DNA of 64,000 bases from Zonotrichia leucophrys gambelii. Lineage: Eukaryota > Chordata > Aves > Passeriformes > Passerellidae. Positions within the stretch are counted from its first letter, which is position 1, and every line of letters begins with the position of its first letter. Positions 62,386 to 64,000 of the stretch are shown here, one piece after another. The notes under the pieces were generated by a model. It was not told the origin of the DNA and did no database searches. It saw only the letters and a list, made by a program, of their open reading frames with translations. Both the position numbers and the translations under genes were made by a program. The stretch is taken from NCBI RefSeq assembly GCF_028769735.1, contig NC_088178.1, positions 17,062,357 to 17,126,356 of the forward strand, read 5' to 3'.

Positions 62386-64000
62386 CACTGATGGAAGTGT
62401 GTTGAATCGATGATATTTCTGAATACACTTTAAATTTTGACACACTCTCCTTTTCAATTTAGCCAGAAAATTCTTTAACAGTTCTATTTATGAATGTCTT
62501 GTGAGTATGTTAAGTTTTAGGTTTCTTTTGGTATGTAATTTAAATGAAGTTTTTTGAATAATTTTCCTTATTGAAAGCTGATGTAAATGCTTTTGAATTT
62601 TGCTTCATTACCACAGTCCCGAATTTGCACATCTACTGAAGGAATGCCTAACATTGAATTGTCTATCCTTATTAACACCAGATTGGATCAATTGGTGTCT
62701 TAAGAGGAATGTTTGCTTAACACATTGGAAAAAATCAAATTGCTGATTCATTCTAATTGAAATAATCTCATTTGATTTTTTTCTTTTATCTTTGGTTTAG
62801 AGACTCACTAAAAGAAAGAATAGATACAAAAAGAAGCAGTAGGGAATACTAGGGATGTTTTTAACTCAGAGATATCAAGCTTATAACCTTTGATTACTCA
62901 GAAATGCATAGAAAGAAATCCAGATAAGATTAGAGAAAACCCAGAGGAAGTGAGAGAATATTGTCTGCTCCAATATGTTGGCTGAGTAATGAATAACTTA
63001 GCTTTGAATAACAATAAACATATTTTTAAATTTAGATCTAAAATCTTAGTTTCTGTAAACTCTCTTCTAGTGTGTGCTCTGTAAACACATTCATGAGAGT
63101 AGCTCACTGTGAATGTGTGTGATCTGTAAGCCGCTCTAAAGTACTCTCTGTGCAAGTGGGTTCTCTTTTATCTTAGTTTCTAAATGAAAGTGCTTTACAT
63201 TATTTGAACATTCATATCTGAGTGCAGATTTTAAAGTCTGAATTACTTTTACATTCTTTAGTCTGATGTCTGTAACATACATCCAGGTGATTAGATTTGA
63301 TTGTATCTACATTTTACTCTTGACAGTAATTTCTCAGTTTTTGGTGCACCTAATTAGTACTTCCCAAGGTTTTTGAAGTTACCCAGATTCTTCTTGGTGG
63401 TCACTGTTTTAGCTTTCTAATGTGGCTTATTCTTAACAGATCTCTTCAGGACAGAGTATCGTTTTGCAGAGAAAGTTCCCAAAATTCAGGTATTTCTCGT
63501 AAGTTCAGCTGAAAGCTGGTGTGAATGGTTTTTGTCTGATGACCAGTGACCCATGTTAATCTCTGTTTTATCTGGTGAATCTGTCACTTTAGCTTTATAA
63601 TGACCTTCTATTCCCTTCATATCCTGTTGTCAAATATGTTCAGGTAATGCAGTCGTTGGGGATCCAAAAGCACAATGAGCTCAAGGTTACCTTGCTGTAT
63701 GTGTATGCCGCCTACATCTTGTCCACAGGTCTTGTGTTTATATCTGTTTCTGGAAAGCAGACATGACATAGATCAGCTTCTTTACAGAAAGATACATTGG
63801 GGATGAAAAAGGTGCCTGCATCTGTCCTTCCTGTGGCTTCAGAGAGCTCTGTTATTTCAGAGAAATACATTGAAATTGTCACTGCTGTCTTTTCCCATTG
63901 TAAATTACTGCAACAAAATTAATTCTCATATGGTTTTATCCCACTGATAGGTTTGAATTTGGTTTCATATCTTAATCTTTCTGGGCTGTATTTGTGTATT
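62386..64000. other. AT-rich non-coding DNA to window end
   Basis: No gene seen. The last 600 bases are less AT-rich but contain no open frame or motif I can assign. Confidence 0.6.

Noticed and set aside
1..64000. CRISPR arrays, operons, bacterial promoters, phage or plasmid genes
   Set aside because: No spaced direct-repeat array and no dense coding; base composition and the CR1 elements identify vertebrate nuclear DNA.

Overview
This window reads as non-coding DNA from a vertebrate nuclear genome, most likely a bird. It is AT-rich and poor in CpG, has no closely packed open frames, and carries a CR1 LINE whose orientation and 5' truncation are typical of avian genomes. I see no Alu, L1 or other mammal-type SINE/LINE sequence. 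No reading frame is long enough, or similar enough to a protein I know, to call a functional gene. The window is probably a gene desert or the inside of a very large intron; the sequence alone does not say which.

Layout. 1-8.1 kb is featureless AT-rich DNA with small simple repeats. 8.16-8.53 kb is an extremely AT-rich patch with two perfect inverted repeats. 12.18-12.34 kb is a small GC-rich block with a G-quadruplex motif. 14.04-14.33 kb has a duplicated CCAAT-containing unit and a TATA-like box and may be an old LTR or promoter. 24.26-24.53 kb holds a short ORF with a signal-peptide-like start. 32.3-33.75 kb is a very old, minus-strand CR1/L3-type LINE with a decayed reverse transcriptase, and 34.88-35.42 kb is a younger CR1, also minus strand. 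37.04-37.59 kb has a cluster of regulatory-type motifs ahead of a 101-residue ORF. 42.4-43.06 kb may be another old LINE piece. It is followed by a GC-rich block at 43.29-43.96 kb. 47.95-48.30 kb holds a degenerate pogo/Tigger (jerky-like, DDE-type) transposase fragment on the minus strand. The rest is unannotated AT-rich DNA with scattered hairpins, notably at 60,079-60,112.

Nothing here forms an operon, a gene cluster or a novel multi-gene system. The best leads are the Tigger relic (DNA transposons are scarce in birds), the ancient LINE, and a few structured non-coding elements. Family assignments rest on remembered motifs, not on database searches.
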